In this document: in pieces, positions 1-9,960 of the stretch | Position numbering within the stretch: position 1 is the first letter of the stretch | Layout of the letters: each line of letters starts with the position of its first letter | NCBI RefSeq assembly: GCF_963259705.1 | Contig: NC_081841.1 | Location: 34,437,358-34,501,357, forward strand | Length of the DNA: 64,000 bases | Reading direction: 5' to 3' | DNA from: Myotis daubentonii | Taxonomy: Eukaryota; Chordata; Mammalia; Chiroptera; Vespertilionidae | Notes under the pieces: generated by a model | Seen by the model: only the letters and a program-made list of their open reading frames with translations | What the model was told of the DNA's origin: nothing | The model's database searches: none | Position numbers and translations under genes: made by a program

Positions 1-404
1 TCCAAAGCAGGCCAGTCACAAGAAACCTTCTAGGCCTATCAGAAATACAAAACCAAAAACAAACAAAAAACACATATGCATTCTTTTGTCTGGTTGTACC
101 AATTAAAAGAGTAGCATAGCCTAAAGCTGCTTCTGTAAGAAGAAAGTTACCTGTGCATGAAGCTAATACAGAGATGAGCAGAGCAGAGGAATGGCAAGTG
201 GGAAGTACAGCCTGTTCTGATGGTATTAGTTGTGCCAAAAGTAAGTGTCATTCCCTGCACTCTCGAGTTGTGAGAGCAAATTAATCTCTTCTTTGGCAAA
301 GTGATTTCAAATTGGTTCTTTATCATTTGCAATAAGAAGATTCCTAATATCATTCACATCACACTAATCATACCCTTCTGAATATTGCAGTAATCTGCAC
401 TAAT
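1..404. other. No recognisable feature
   Basis: AT-rich single-copy-looking DNA. The reading frames here have no family resemblance and I see no repeat ends or RNA gene motifs. Confidence 0.5.
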
Positions 405-527
405 GCAATCCCTTGACTCCACTAGATTATACTTTTCTTGAGGGCAGGAAAGACCTATTATCTTCCACAATACCTTACACACAGTGCCTGTTCAATAAGT
501 ATTTACTAAAGAATCAAATGAGCAAAA
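405..527 (+). repeat. L2 LINE 3' end fragment
   Basis: The segment has the order typical of L2 3' ends: an 'actagattatac...cttgagggcagg' block, then 'cacagtgcctgttcaataag' and 'tatttact'. It is old and diverged, with no target duplication. An isolated 'ctcaataaatacttact' piece near 904-920 looks like a further scrap of the same or a MIR family. Confidence 0.55.
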
Positions 528-2859
528 GAAACTCTTTTACATCATAACATCCAGAGCTAAAATAAACAACTCAGCAATGAAATGATCACATGAATAATAC
601 ATAGTTATCTGGTCCCTTGCTCTTCTTCTCCATCTATCGAAAGAGACTGTCCTCAGCATGCTTATTCCTGCCCAGTCTTCTCAGCTCAGTCACCTTCTTA
701 CCTTATTCACGTAAGTAGAAGTGGAATATTCATATTGTAAACTATATTCACAGATCTGGTTCTGGAAATTATCTATGCAAATGTCAATTTTTTGAGAACA
801 CTAAAATTACATTAAGGACTAGATTAAGGAAAAACTCTACTAGACATATTCCTTGAGGTCATGAAACACATGTGCTAGTATGAGGCTTTGCACATACTAC
901 CAGCTCAATAAATACTTACTAAATAAGTGAACATCTTAGTTGAAGACAGTTTGAAATTTTAGTCAGTAAAAATCTTTGTCAAATTTTGACTGTGGTCTGA
1001 ACAGAGAATGAGGAGGCGGGGAAGAATTAAGAGATGGAAAAGGTTTTTCTTGGCTGGGACACCCATATTCTACCACTGATGCACACATCAAGCTCCCTGA
1101 GTGATTCCCGGACTTCCTATTCATATGAACTTTTGGGGGGCAGGGATCAGAGAAAGGCTGAGGGCAGAGGGAGAGAAATACCTCAGCACTCTTAACTTTC
1201 TCCACAGGAATTCTTACTACCGTACTCGTCATCCATCTTATTAGAGTCTTCTTCCTTCTCCCCTAACACACCCTTTCCAGGTGAGAGAGAGGCAAACGGT
1301 ATAACAAACAAAAAGTGAGGTTTCTCAATCTCCTAGCAAATCCTAAATAGATGGTTTGTCCCATGTTATTCTTGGTCCGTTGGGGCCCTTCTGCAGCTCT
1401 GACACAACACAGTAAGTCCAATGTAACAGCCTATTATATAGGAGACATTATTGAAAATCATGACCTTGCTATGACTTGAGTGGTTCAAAGACTTGATGGA
1501 TCCTCCATTTACCAAATAATCACCTGAGGTTGCAGTTCAGGCAAGAATTCTTAATGTAGGACATTCCCATTCACTTTTACCCACTGGTAGGGATGGGATG
1601 AGACCCAGGATTTAATTCCCAATCCAGAGCCCCTCCTGTGACTCTGTCATAGGAAGAACAATAATTTTCTAACATAATCAGAAGTGCAAAATAAAATTTA
1701 AAAATCCTCCTCCTGTCTTTCTGTATAAAACAAGTAAAGACTGTACATCATCCTCCACTGCTTGTGCGATAAGGGGCTCCATCCTCTCTTGTGTCATATT
1801 TGGTATTTATGCAATCCTTCTCCTCCTACAGTCCACCTAATCTTATGAACATAATTCTTTTCTCTCTGCCTCCTCCCTACACAAACTTCATTCCTGATTC
1901 TCCTGAAGTATGTGCAAACTAGTACGCTAACCTTCTTTGAAAGCAAGCATCATATTTCAGCCTAAAACAGCAAGTGGACAAGTGCCTCTACTATTTTATA
2001 TTATCCAAGCTTGCTTTTAGCACCTTTTACAACAAAAGTGTTGACCCCCCTCGCCCCCCGCTCCTTTTTATAAAGTGACTGTAGCATTCTGTGGCGGCAT
2101 GCTACAGGCCCAAGTTCATGGTAAGTTCAGAGGAAAGGAATGTTCAAAGAAAACCGAACCAAAAGCATTGTGGGTAGTGATATGGAAAGTTGACAAAACA
2201 ATGATAAACAATGGGGGGAAAAGAAATAATTAAGTGTTCTGAAGCACTGTATCAGCATTTTATACATTGTTAAACTTTTGTTTTTTTAGGAAACTGTTTT
2301 GTTGTCTGTGGTTTCATGGAGAGATACTAACCCAGTCTGTTAGAACAGTACTCTGCATGTATAATGATTAAAAAACTTTTTTTTAATAAAAAAGAAAATG
2401 GGCAAATATGTCTGCCTGAGATAAGGCTTTCTGAACAAAATATAATACATGGAAATCCTTTCTTGAAGTGCTTTGTGGATTTAAGGAGGTAGGAAACTTG
2501 AAACAGTAGAGTTACAATAAAGACGTAAGTCTAAACAAGGTGTGAAAAATTGGACTATATACCACAACAACCAAAGCAAGAGCAAGAAAAAAGAAGCAGC
2601 TAACAGAGAGAGGTAAATACTTTATAGATAAGTTTTCTCAAGGTACCTCTGGAAAACAATTTGAGTGCTGAGATTTATAAAAGAGACAACATTTTTATAT
2701 TATTAGAATACAGTCCTATCTCAATCATATTTCAGCCTATATTTAATGCTTCTCTTTAGGTCCATTTCAAAATAGAGTATGTCCTTTTATTTGTACTTCT
2801 TGCAGTCTTTCAATAAAAAAATTATTTAGTTTTAGTAATTATTTCAGGCAGAATGATCC
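528..2859. other. Unlabelled single-copy-looking DNA
   Basis: About 2.3 kb without a gene I can support. It contains a small LINE/MIR-like scrap near 880-925 and a short C-rich run at 2045-2062. The open frames are short and do not resemble any family I know. Confidence 0.45.
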
Positions 2860-3345
2860 ATGAGTGAACAGAACATAAAACCCCCTGCACCCATGAACAT
2901 TATATTCCAGTGAGCAGAGAAGACAGTAAATAATAATAAACACATGGTATATTGGGAGGTGAAAATTAAAGCAAAGACAAGAGATGGACGGTTGTGGGGT
3001 CAAGGGGTGGTGTGACCTGCTGTTCCAGACTTGGAAAGTTGTGAGAGGAGATATTAATGAAAAGTCTGGTCATATTTGCTCAGACTCGAAGAAGGTAAGA
3101 ACGCAGTCATTCACTTACCTGAGGAGTACATGAGGAGAGAGAAAATTCAAAAGTCCTGGGGGGAGCTGTCCCAGGAGGTTAAGCAGAGATGAAAGAAACC
3201 AGTGTGGCCGGTAGGAAGTGAGCAAAAGGGGAAACAGTTCATAATGAATTAAAGAAGTAACCAGAAAACCAAAAAGGTCAGGGTATTACAGGCATTGTAA
3301 AGGCATTAGTTTTTATTCTGAGGGAGATGGGAAGCTACAAAATGA
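2860..3345 (-). repeat. Ancient LINE remnant, L2-like
   Basis: The stretch follows the order of an old mammalian interspersed LINE in reverse: 'gaacattatattccagtgag', then a purine-rich middle, then 'ggcattagtttttattctga' and 'gggagatgggaagctac'. These blocks recur in the same order in many mammalian copies. The family name is from memory and the boundaries are approximate. It is highly diverged and has no coding capacity. Confidence 0.4.
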
Positions 3346-4235
3346 CATGCTCAAAGATATCCTATGCTGACTAACCATTTCTTTCCAGAAGTAGTTATAA
3401 TGTGTAAGTTTTCCAAACATTTACGTTTAAGGAATATTTTTAAACACCTTTTACGCCTCGAACCCTAAAATGATAAGATAGGCCCAGGAAGATTGGAATG
3501 AGGGTATTTAACATGGTTACCATGACTTCGCTTTCTTCCACTGAACACCTAAGATGCTACATGAATTCAGCGATTTCCATCACACCCTATTGAAAATCGC
3601 TGATTGAATTTGTAGTACCTGCCAATAATGTAAACCCTTCAGCATACCAAACTAATTCGCTTCTGTCATATCTTAAAGAGACAATTTACTTCTTCACATA
3701 AACTAGATTCCTACAAAAAGGGGCATTGTTGACATCTATCAAATGCCTGTTTGTTTTGTTCAGCACCTGGAAGATGCTAGAACAAGAATGAGTTGTCACA
3801 GGTATAGACATATTTGATAAAGAAGGCCTGAGACTGGTTAGCTGGAGGAAGGATAATATCTCCCAGCAGGCCAAGCTGCACACAATGATCAGTATTGACT
3901 CAAGGCAGATGTTATTGGACATTATTAGTGTAACAGGTTGAGACTAAGTTTCCTTTGCAGGAAAAATGTTTTAAAAGAACAAGGAAAAGCAGCTTTTTCA
4001 ACACACTTTCTAATGTAGAACGATGTAATGGCTGCAAAAAAGAAATGCACTGCTTTCTTGTCAACTATGAGTAAAAGACTGGGTCAGTAAATCCTTAGAT
4101 TATTACTCATTAAATGCTAATATTCAGGAATTTAAGAAGCTTCCAGAAACCTGCAGTTTGTAAACTAGGGTTTAATAAAGAGACCAATGTTGGGAGGTGG
4201 GAAGGGTTGAGCTAGTTCTGGATAGGGGATTGCTG
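3346..4235. other. Unlabelled single-copy-looking DNA
   Basis: No repeat ends, RNA gene or credible coding exon seen. The open frame at 3686-3922 on the minus strand has no recognisable domain. Confidence 0.45.
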
Positions 4236-4457
4236 ATTTTTTAAAATCCTCACCTGAGGGTATCTTTTATTAATTTTATTTATTTTTTTAGAGAGAGAGG
4301 AAGGGAGAGAGAAAGAGAGAAACATTGATGTGAGAAACATCAATGGATTGCCTCCAGTACACCCCCTGACTGGGGACCTAGAATTGTGCCCTGACCAAGA
4401 ATTGAACCCCCAACCTTTTGGTGTGCAGGACAACACTCCAACCAACTGAGCCACACA
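4236..4457 (-). mobile_element. Ves SINE, minus strand
   Basis: This is a bat tRNA-derived SINE read from its tail. The tail complement 'cctcacctgaggg' comes first, then the purine-rich 'gagagagaggaagggagaga' block, the 'gaaacatcaatgg' block, and the tRNA-like head with 'caaccttttggtgtgcagga' and 'ccaactgagccacac'. The head is cut short at about 4457, so it lacks the usual final 'ccggccagggc'. Only 13 bp separate it from the next Helitron. Ves SINEs are mobilised by the L1 machinery. Confidence 0.85.
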
Positions 4458-4470
4458 TTTTATATTTCAA

Positions 4471-4796
4471 CCAGAGGCCTGTTGCACAAAAAGATTCATG
4501 CAATAGGCCTTCCCTTCCCTTGGCTGCCGGCACCAGTTTTCCTCCAGCACCCGGGACCCAGGCCTTCGCTCCAGCCGGAACCGCCTTCAGTCTTCATTGC
4601 TCCGGCCAGAGCCACCTTCAAGCCCTCGCTGTTCCAGCCGGAGCTGCCTTCAGTCTTCGCTCCGCCACTTCGCGCCTACATATGCAAATTAACCGCCATC
4701 TTTGTTGGCAGTTAATTTGCATATCTCTCCGATTAGCCAATGGTAGACATAGCGAAGGTACGGTCAATTTGAATCTTTGTCTACTATTAGATAGGA
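4471..4796 (-). mobile_element. Nonautonomous Helitron (HeliBat-like), minus strand
   Basis: On the minus strand the element starts TCCTATCTAATAG and ends in a GC-rich hairpin region followed by CCTCTGG, a one-base change from the usual CCTCTAG. The bases outside are A (4470) and T (4797), the A/T target of Helitrons. The 326-bp body encodes nothing. Inside are about 3.5 imperfect copies of a roughly 30-bp GC-rich unit (4562-4670). There is also a palindrome at 4681-4724, whose 13-bp arms each contain the octamer ATGCAAAT. Helitrons move by rolling-circle replication with a Rep/helicase supplied by autonomous copies; none is visible here. Confidence 0.8.
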
Positions 4797-4924
4797 TGCT
4801 ATATCCTTCTTGAAATGTCTACAGAATCCAAGAAGAGGGAACTTTCAAAAAAAGGAATGGGGATCTGTGAAACCTAATTGCTAGAGTTTTAACCACTAAT
4901 TAAAGACACATTTCAAAGTCTGCA

Positions 4925-5455
4925 TAGAAAAAACTAACATCTATTAAGCACTCAACTATGTGCTAGGCCACTATATTTGTGTGTGTATGTGTGTGTGTGT
5001 GTATGGATATGTATTATTTTTTTAGATTATTTTATTGATTAAGGTATTACATATGTGCCCTTATCCCTCCATTGCCCCCCTTCCCACCCCCCACTCATAC
5101 CCTCACCCCCCTGGTGTCTGTGTCCATTGGTTAGGCTCATATGCATGCATATAAGTCCTTTGGTTGATCTCTCCCCCTTACCCCCACCCTCCCCTACCTT
5201 CCCTCTGAGGTCTGACAGTCTGATTGATGCTTCTCTGTCTCTGGATCTATTTTTGTTCATCAGTTTATGTTGTTCATTATATTCCATAAATGAGTGAGAT
5301 CATGTGATATTTATCTTTCTCTGACTGGCTTATTTTGCTTAGCATAATGCTTTCTAATATCCACACTCTACAGATGAGGAAACTGAAGAAGGAGGCATCC
5401 AGGGTAGATACACAACCTTGGTCAGGAACAGGAGAGTAGGGTCTAGGTGAGAAGA
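4925..5455 (-). repeat. MIR SINE split by an L1 insertion
   Basis: Two pieces of one MIR lie either side of the L1 at 5014-5354. The left piece (4925-4975) reads 'catctattaagcactcaact' and 'atgtgctaggcc'. The right piece (5355-5455) reads 'ctacagatgaggaaactgaa' and continues through the CORE. Together they follow normal MIR order on the minus strand. A (GT)n run at 4978-5002 lies at the junction. Confidence 0.65.
5014..5354 (-). mobile_element. L1 3' UTR, 5'-truncated, minus strand
   Basis: The T-rich end complements the poly(A). It is followed by 'gattaaggtattacatatgt', a polypyrimidine middle, and the end of ORF2/start of UTR 'ctctgactggcttattttgc' with 'ttagcataatgc'. It matches the plus-strand copy at 37171-37920 in order and sequence. 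It interrupts a MIR. Confidence 0.85.
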
Positions 5456-5464
5456 GTGAGGGAA

Positions 5465-5705
5465 TTAAGCAAAGAAAAAAAAAGACTCATGAGCATAGAC
5501 AACAGTATGTGACTGCCATAGGGAGGGGGTTAGGAGAAGGTAGAAAAACTTAAAGAGGGGATAAGTGGTGATGGAAGGAGACTTGACTTGGGGTGATAAA
5601 CATACAATATACAGATGATGTATTGTAGAAATGTATACCTAAAACCTATATAATTGTATTAACCAATGTCACCACAATCAATGCAATAAATTAAATAAAT
5701 AACAG
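5465..5705 (+). mobile_element. L1 3' UTR fragment
   Basis: Contains the L1 3' UTR blocks 'gatggaaggagacttgactt', 'gatgatgtattgtagaaatg' and 'cctatataattgtattaacc', ending in 'caataaattaaat'. It is a different L1 subfamily from the copy just upstream. No coding sequence. Confidence 0.75.
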
Positions 5706-5868
5706 GAGTGTAGTAATCCAAGGATGAATGCAAATGGCACAGAAGTAGGCAGTTAGGAGTGAGACATGAAATCTATTTGAATTCTCCTGTAGGAGGAGCT
5801 GTCGTGTACTGTCCCCACAACTGAAAATCTTCCTTCAATATGGAAAAATTCACTGCCCCAGCTACCAG

Positions 5869-6832
5869 CAGTACAATAGTCCTCTCATCTGTGGTTTCGA
5901 TTTCCATGGTTTCAGTTACCTCCAATCAACCATGTCCAAAAATATTAAATGGAAAATTCTAGAAATAAACAATTCATAAGTTTTAAGTTGTGTGCCATTT
6001 GGAGTAGTGTGATGAAATCTCCAGTGACCCACTCCATCCCACCCAGGACATGAATCATCCCTTTGTCCAGTGCGTCCAAGTGGTATACACTCCCGCTTTT
6101 ATTCACTCAGTAGTCATCTGTTGTCAGATGGACATATCCTAATGCTTGTGTGCAAGTAACCTTGATTTACTTAACAATGGCCCCGAAATAGTGATGCTGG
6201 CAATTCGAATATGCCAAAGAGGAGCTGTAAAGTGCTTCCTGTTAGTGAAAAAGTGAAAGTTCTCAATAAGGAAATTTGAAAAACATATGCTGAGGCTCCT
6301 AAGACCTATGGTAAGAACGAGTCTTCTATCCATGAAAGTGATGAAGGAAAAAGAAATTCATGCTAGTTTTGTTGTCACACCTCAAACTGCAAAAGTTATG
6401 GCTACAGTGCATGATAAGTACTTAGTTAAGATGAAAAATGCATTAAATTTGTGCAAGACATGAAATCTTTATGGCTCAAGATACTCCTTCTGAAGTATCA
6501 TCAGAATGTCAATAGTAGCCTAAGCCTCTGTAACCTGCCTGCATCATTCATCTCACTTCATCTCATCATGTAGGCATCGTATCACCTCACATTTTTACCA
6601 GAAAAAGGGTGAGTACAGCACAATGAGATATTTTCAGAGAGAGAGAGAGAGTTACATTCACACAACCTTTATTATATCATGTTGTTAGAATTGTTTTATT
6701 CATATTAGTTATTAAGCCTAATTTATAAATTAAACTTTATTGTACATATACATGTATAGGAAACTATCCATAGTTTCAGACACCCACTGGGGATCTTAAA
6801 ATGTATACCCTGCAGATACGGGATTACAACTA
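5869..6832 (+). mobile_element. Tigger (Tc/mariner-pogo) DNA transposon remnant
   Basis: The 5' block 'ggaaaattctagaaataaac' and the 3' block 'tttataaattaaactttatt' are those of mammalian Tigger elements. Between them 6177-6463 still resembles the N-terminal DNA-binding (CENP-B/pogo HTH) region of the transposase; readable pieces include SDAGN, MPKRSC, KVLPVSEKVKVL and TPQTAKV. The reading frame carries stops and frameshifts, and everything from the catalytic DDE domain to the 3' end is deleted, leaving about 1 kb of a normally 2.4-kb element. It is a dead mammalian-age fossil. Confidence 0.8.
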
Positions 6833-7489
6833 GTTAAATGCTAACAGTCCATATCTGAGCCCCTCTCTGGGTACTGCCTGGCTGAAGGGGGCTGCTTAGC
6901 TGGAGGCTATACTCCTCCCTAGGGCTAGCAAATGTCTAGTGACTGCTAAATGAGGAAGTACAAAGGAAAGCTCCTTACCTCAATTCAGGAAAGCTTTGAA
7001 GGGCCATCACAGCTCTAGAACTTCTCATAGCATTGCTTGAGTCCTCCATTGCTAATGCATCTCAATTTAGTCTCTCTATCTGCTCATCCTGCTTCCCTTA
7101 ACCCTCATGCATATTGTTCCCAAGAGTACACAACCTCACAGATGAAAATCTCAGAGGCCTAGAGTGTATTTCCAAAGGAAGCTGACCAAAGACCACACCA
7201 CAGCAAGAATAAATACTAGATGATCCATTTCATACCACTTGAAAGAACTGAGATTAAAAGTTAATGTAACTGACTCTACTGGGTACCTCTATGGACGAAT
7301 GTTAGTTTCTAATGAAATTCTCACAACTGGAAGCAGCTCATAAGTATTCACACTGTGATAAACTGCTTATCTTTAAATTAGTTAAAACAATAATGAATCA
7401 TTGAATTAAACAAGGAATTACCAATTAATTTTAAAGTGACTATAAAATGCTATGTAGCTCATGTAGGCCACATGGTGGTCAAATCTGCC
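6833..7489. other. Unlabelled single-copy-looking DNA
   Basis: No repeat ends or exons recognised in this stretch between the Tigger fossil and the next LINE remnant. Confidence 0.4.
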
Positions 7490-7655
7490 TGATATCAGCT
7501 TTGATCAGAAAGATAACTTTGGCTGCTATTCAAAGAACCAAATAGAGTGCAGATGGGAGTAGGAAGAATGGAAGTTCAGAGACCAGGTAAGAGCTATTGC
7601 TATGATCATCAAGAGATGATGGTAATGGATGACTCTAAGAAAATAAAAATTTAGT
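7490..7655 (-). repeat. Ancient LINE remnant, L2-like
   Basis: Same old family as 2860-3345. The blocks 'aagataactttggctgctat', 'gaccaggtaagagctattgc' and 'atcaagagatgatgg' occur in that order. Diverged and noncoding. Confidence 0.4.
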
Positions 7656-7839
7656 AAGGGTAATTGTAAGACCTGATTTTATGCCCACAATCCCCACAAC
7701 ACAGTATAAGATAGGAGATTCATGAGTTAGCAATAGCACAAGTCTTAAAGGTACAGGGAAAAACAAAATGATGGAACATAAGAACCAAAGGAACATAAGA
7801 ACCAAGCTGAAAGAGCTCCTAATGCCCAAAGCTGGAGCA

Positions 7840-8565
7840 ATTTGAGTAACAAATAAGTACTATACTATTGGATTACAATCCACAGACTCAAATAAATATC
7901 CTGAGTCCACACTAATATCAATAAATGACTGAATAGATAAATAAATGAGGAAAAGAGATAAATATCCCATATAGAATTCCAAATAATTTATGTAAATTAT
8001 TATGTTTAATTCCTTGCCTTTTGAATATGAGCCTCTCTTCTGAAGAGTATAGTATGGAAAGGGAGAATAAAGTGTATCTATAATGGGAAACCTCATCCAG
8101 GTGATCACGGCTTGTATCATCAGGGATACGCTGACATCATATGATGGGAATGGCACTTCACCTTCATGATCTCCCCACTCCAGACCCATTACCCAAGTCC
8201 AATCATGAGTAAAACTTCAGACAAACACAAATTGAGGCATATTCTACCAAATACCTGAGTGTCAAGGTCATAGAAAACAAGAAAAACCTGAGAAACTGTA
8301 ATCCAAAAGAAGCTAATGAGACATGACAACTTAATGTAATGTGTATCCTGAATGAGATCCTGGAACAAAAGGAAATTCATATAAATTATAGAGTTTAGTT
8401 AAATAGCAAGGTAGCAAAGTTGGTTTATCAGTAGTGATGAACATTATCACAGTAATATATTTTGTTAACAATAGAGGAAACTGGATGGAGAGTATGGGAA
8501 CTCTCTCTACTGTGCTTCAACAATACAATCTTAAAACTATTGAGAAATTAAAGGTTTATTAAAAA
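7840..8565 (+). mobile_element. Old L1 (L1M-type) 3' UTR
   Basis: Blocks in L1M 3' UTR order: 'actcaaataaatatcctgag', 'ggaatggcacttcacc', 'cagacccattacccaagtcc', 'gtgtcaaggtcatagaaaac', then 'gtatgggaactctctctact' and an A-rich end. Two further copies of this family lie at 49055-49398 and 57075-57965 on the same strand. Confidence 0.75.
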
Positions 8566-9240
8566 GAAGAACAACAACCACCACCAACCACCACCACCAC
8601 CAGCACCATTGAGCCTTTGACTTGTTCCCATCAACAGAAGTATGACATCTAGAAACTGGGAACCAAACTCACCTCTACTCAGCCATAGTATTGTGTGAAA
8701 AGCAGAAATGCCAGGTGCCAGACTTAGAGAGGGATGCAGGAAAAATGCTCTGGAAACAAGAGTATCCATAATAGACAGAGCTTAAAGTGGTATCCCATGG
8801 ACAATTATGAGTGGGAAAATACCTATTCAAGAAAAGGAAGAATTTATAAACCTAGAACTGCCTGTCCTGAGAGGCAACAATGTGCCCTTCCAATACTGAG
8901 CATTCAGGCCTGGAAACACATCGTCCAGAACATTGCAGAGGAGATAGATATTTGAACTCCAGGAGACTTTCTAGGTGAAAAATGTAAAAATTTAATATTT
9001 TCCTGCTTCTCTACCAGCACTTAATAAATGATGAGAAAACTGATTGTGCCCCAAATTTATAGTACACTATTACTTCAATAATTTATATACTATATTCACT
9101 TTTAATTTAACAATATTAACAAATTTCTTCATTGGTTCATTTTTTTAATTTTCCTTTTTAAAATGCACTTTTAACTGTGATAGATTTTCTTGACTCTATT
9201 AATGGAATGTTAAAATAGATCTAATAATAGATATAATCTA
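8566..9240. other. Unlabelled DNA with a 73-codon open frame
   Basis: The plus-strand frame at 8734-8955 is the most open one, but it has no domain, no splice-site context and no family resemblance. I do not call it a gene. A short CCA-repeat run lies at 8577-8605. Confidence 0.4.
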
Positions 9241-9612
9241 TTCCTATATGGCCAGCCCAGACAACACTCTTTCATTTAATACTCACCTATCCAATTGCTC
9301 ATTTGTCCTCTCCACTTGAACGTCTAATAGGCATTTCTAACTTACTGTCTTCAAAACAAAACTTCAGATTTTCCATCCAAACCTGCACCTCCCTCAGTCT
9401 TCCTCATCAGCAAATACCACCAACCTATACCTAATTTCATTCCTTCTATCCCCTACATCCATTTCATTAGCACAGTCTTAAGAGCTATGTTTTCAATTGT
9501 CCACTTCTCTACATCATCACTACCACTCTTCCAAACTAGTCCTTCCTAGATTATTGCAATCACTTCCCAACTGGCCACCTGCTTCTATATTTTTTCCTTA
9601 CACAAAGCAGCT

Positions 9613-9708
<96 letters not shown>

Positions 9709-9960
9709 GTCAAGCCCCTTCATATATATCTCCTTACTCTGTGGCCTGGTTCTTTCAATCTCTCTGAACTCTTCTTACCATTTTCCTCCATGCCAATGCT
9801 CCAACTACATTAGCCTTTTCTCTATTCCTTGGTAACCTCAAGTCCGTTGCTCCCTTAGGGATATTGTACCAGCTGCTCTATCTGCCTCATATATTTTCTT
9901 CATGATCTTAAAATGTCACTAAGGCAATGATTTATACATTTAAAATCTAAGTTAAGAAAA
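9241..9960 (+). repeat. Ancient LINE remnant, L2-like, with microsatellite inside
   Basis: Pyrimidine-rich blocks follow the sense order of the same old LINE family as 53750-54290: 'cctgcacctccctcagtctt', 'cccctacatccatttcatta', 'gtccacttctctacatcatc' and 'gattattgcaatcacttccc'. A long (CT)n(CA)n tract at 9615-9705 replaces part of the body. Confidence 0.45.
9615..9705. repeat. Compound microsatellite (CT)n(CA)n
   Basis: An uninterrupted CT tract of about 50 bp (9616-9666) is followed within 6 bp by a CA tract of about 34 bp (9672-9705). Pure tracts of this length are normally polymorphic in mammals. Confidence 0.95.

Noticed and set aside
4681..4724. Palindrome considered as a separate MITE or binding-site island
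   Set aside because: It lies within the Helitron limits and its arms match the Helitron 5' consensus, so it is an internal duplication of that end.
4418..4813. 131-codon plus-strand open frame
   Set aside because: It is a chance frame through the GC-rich tandem units of a Helitron.
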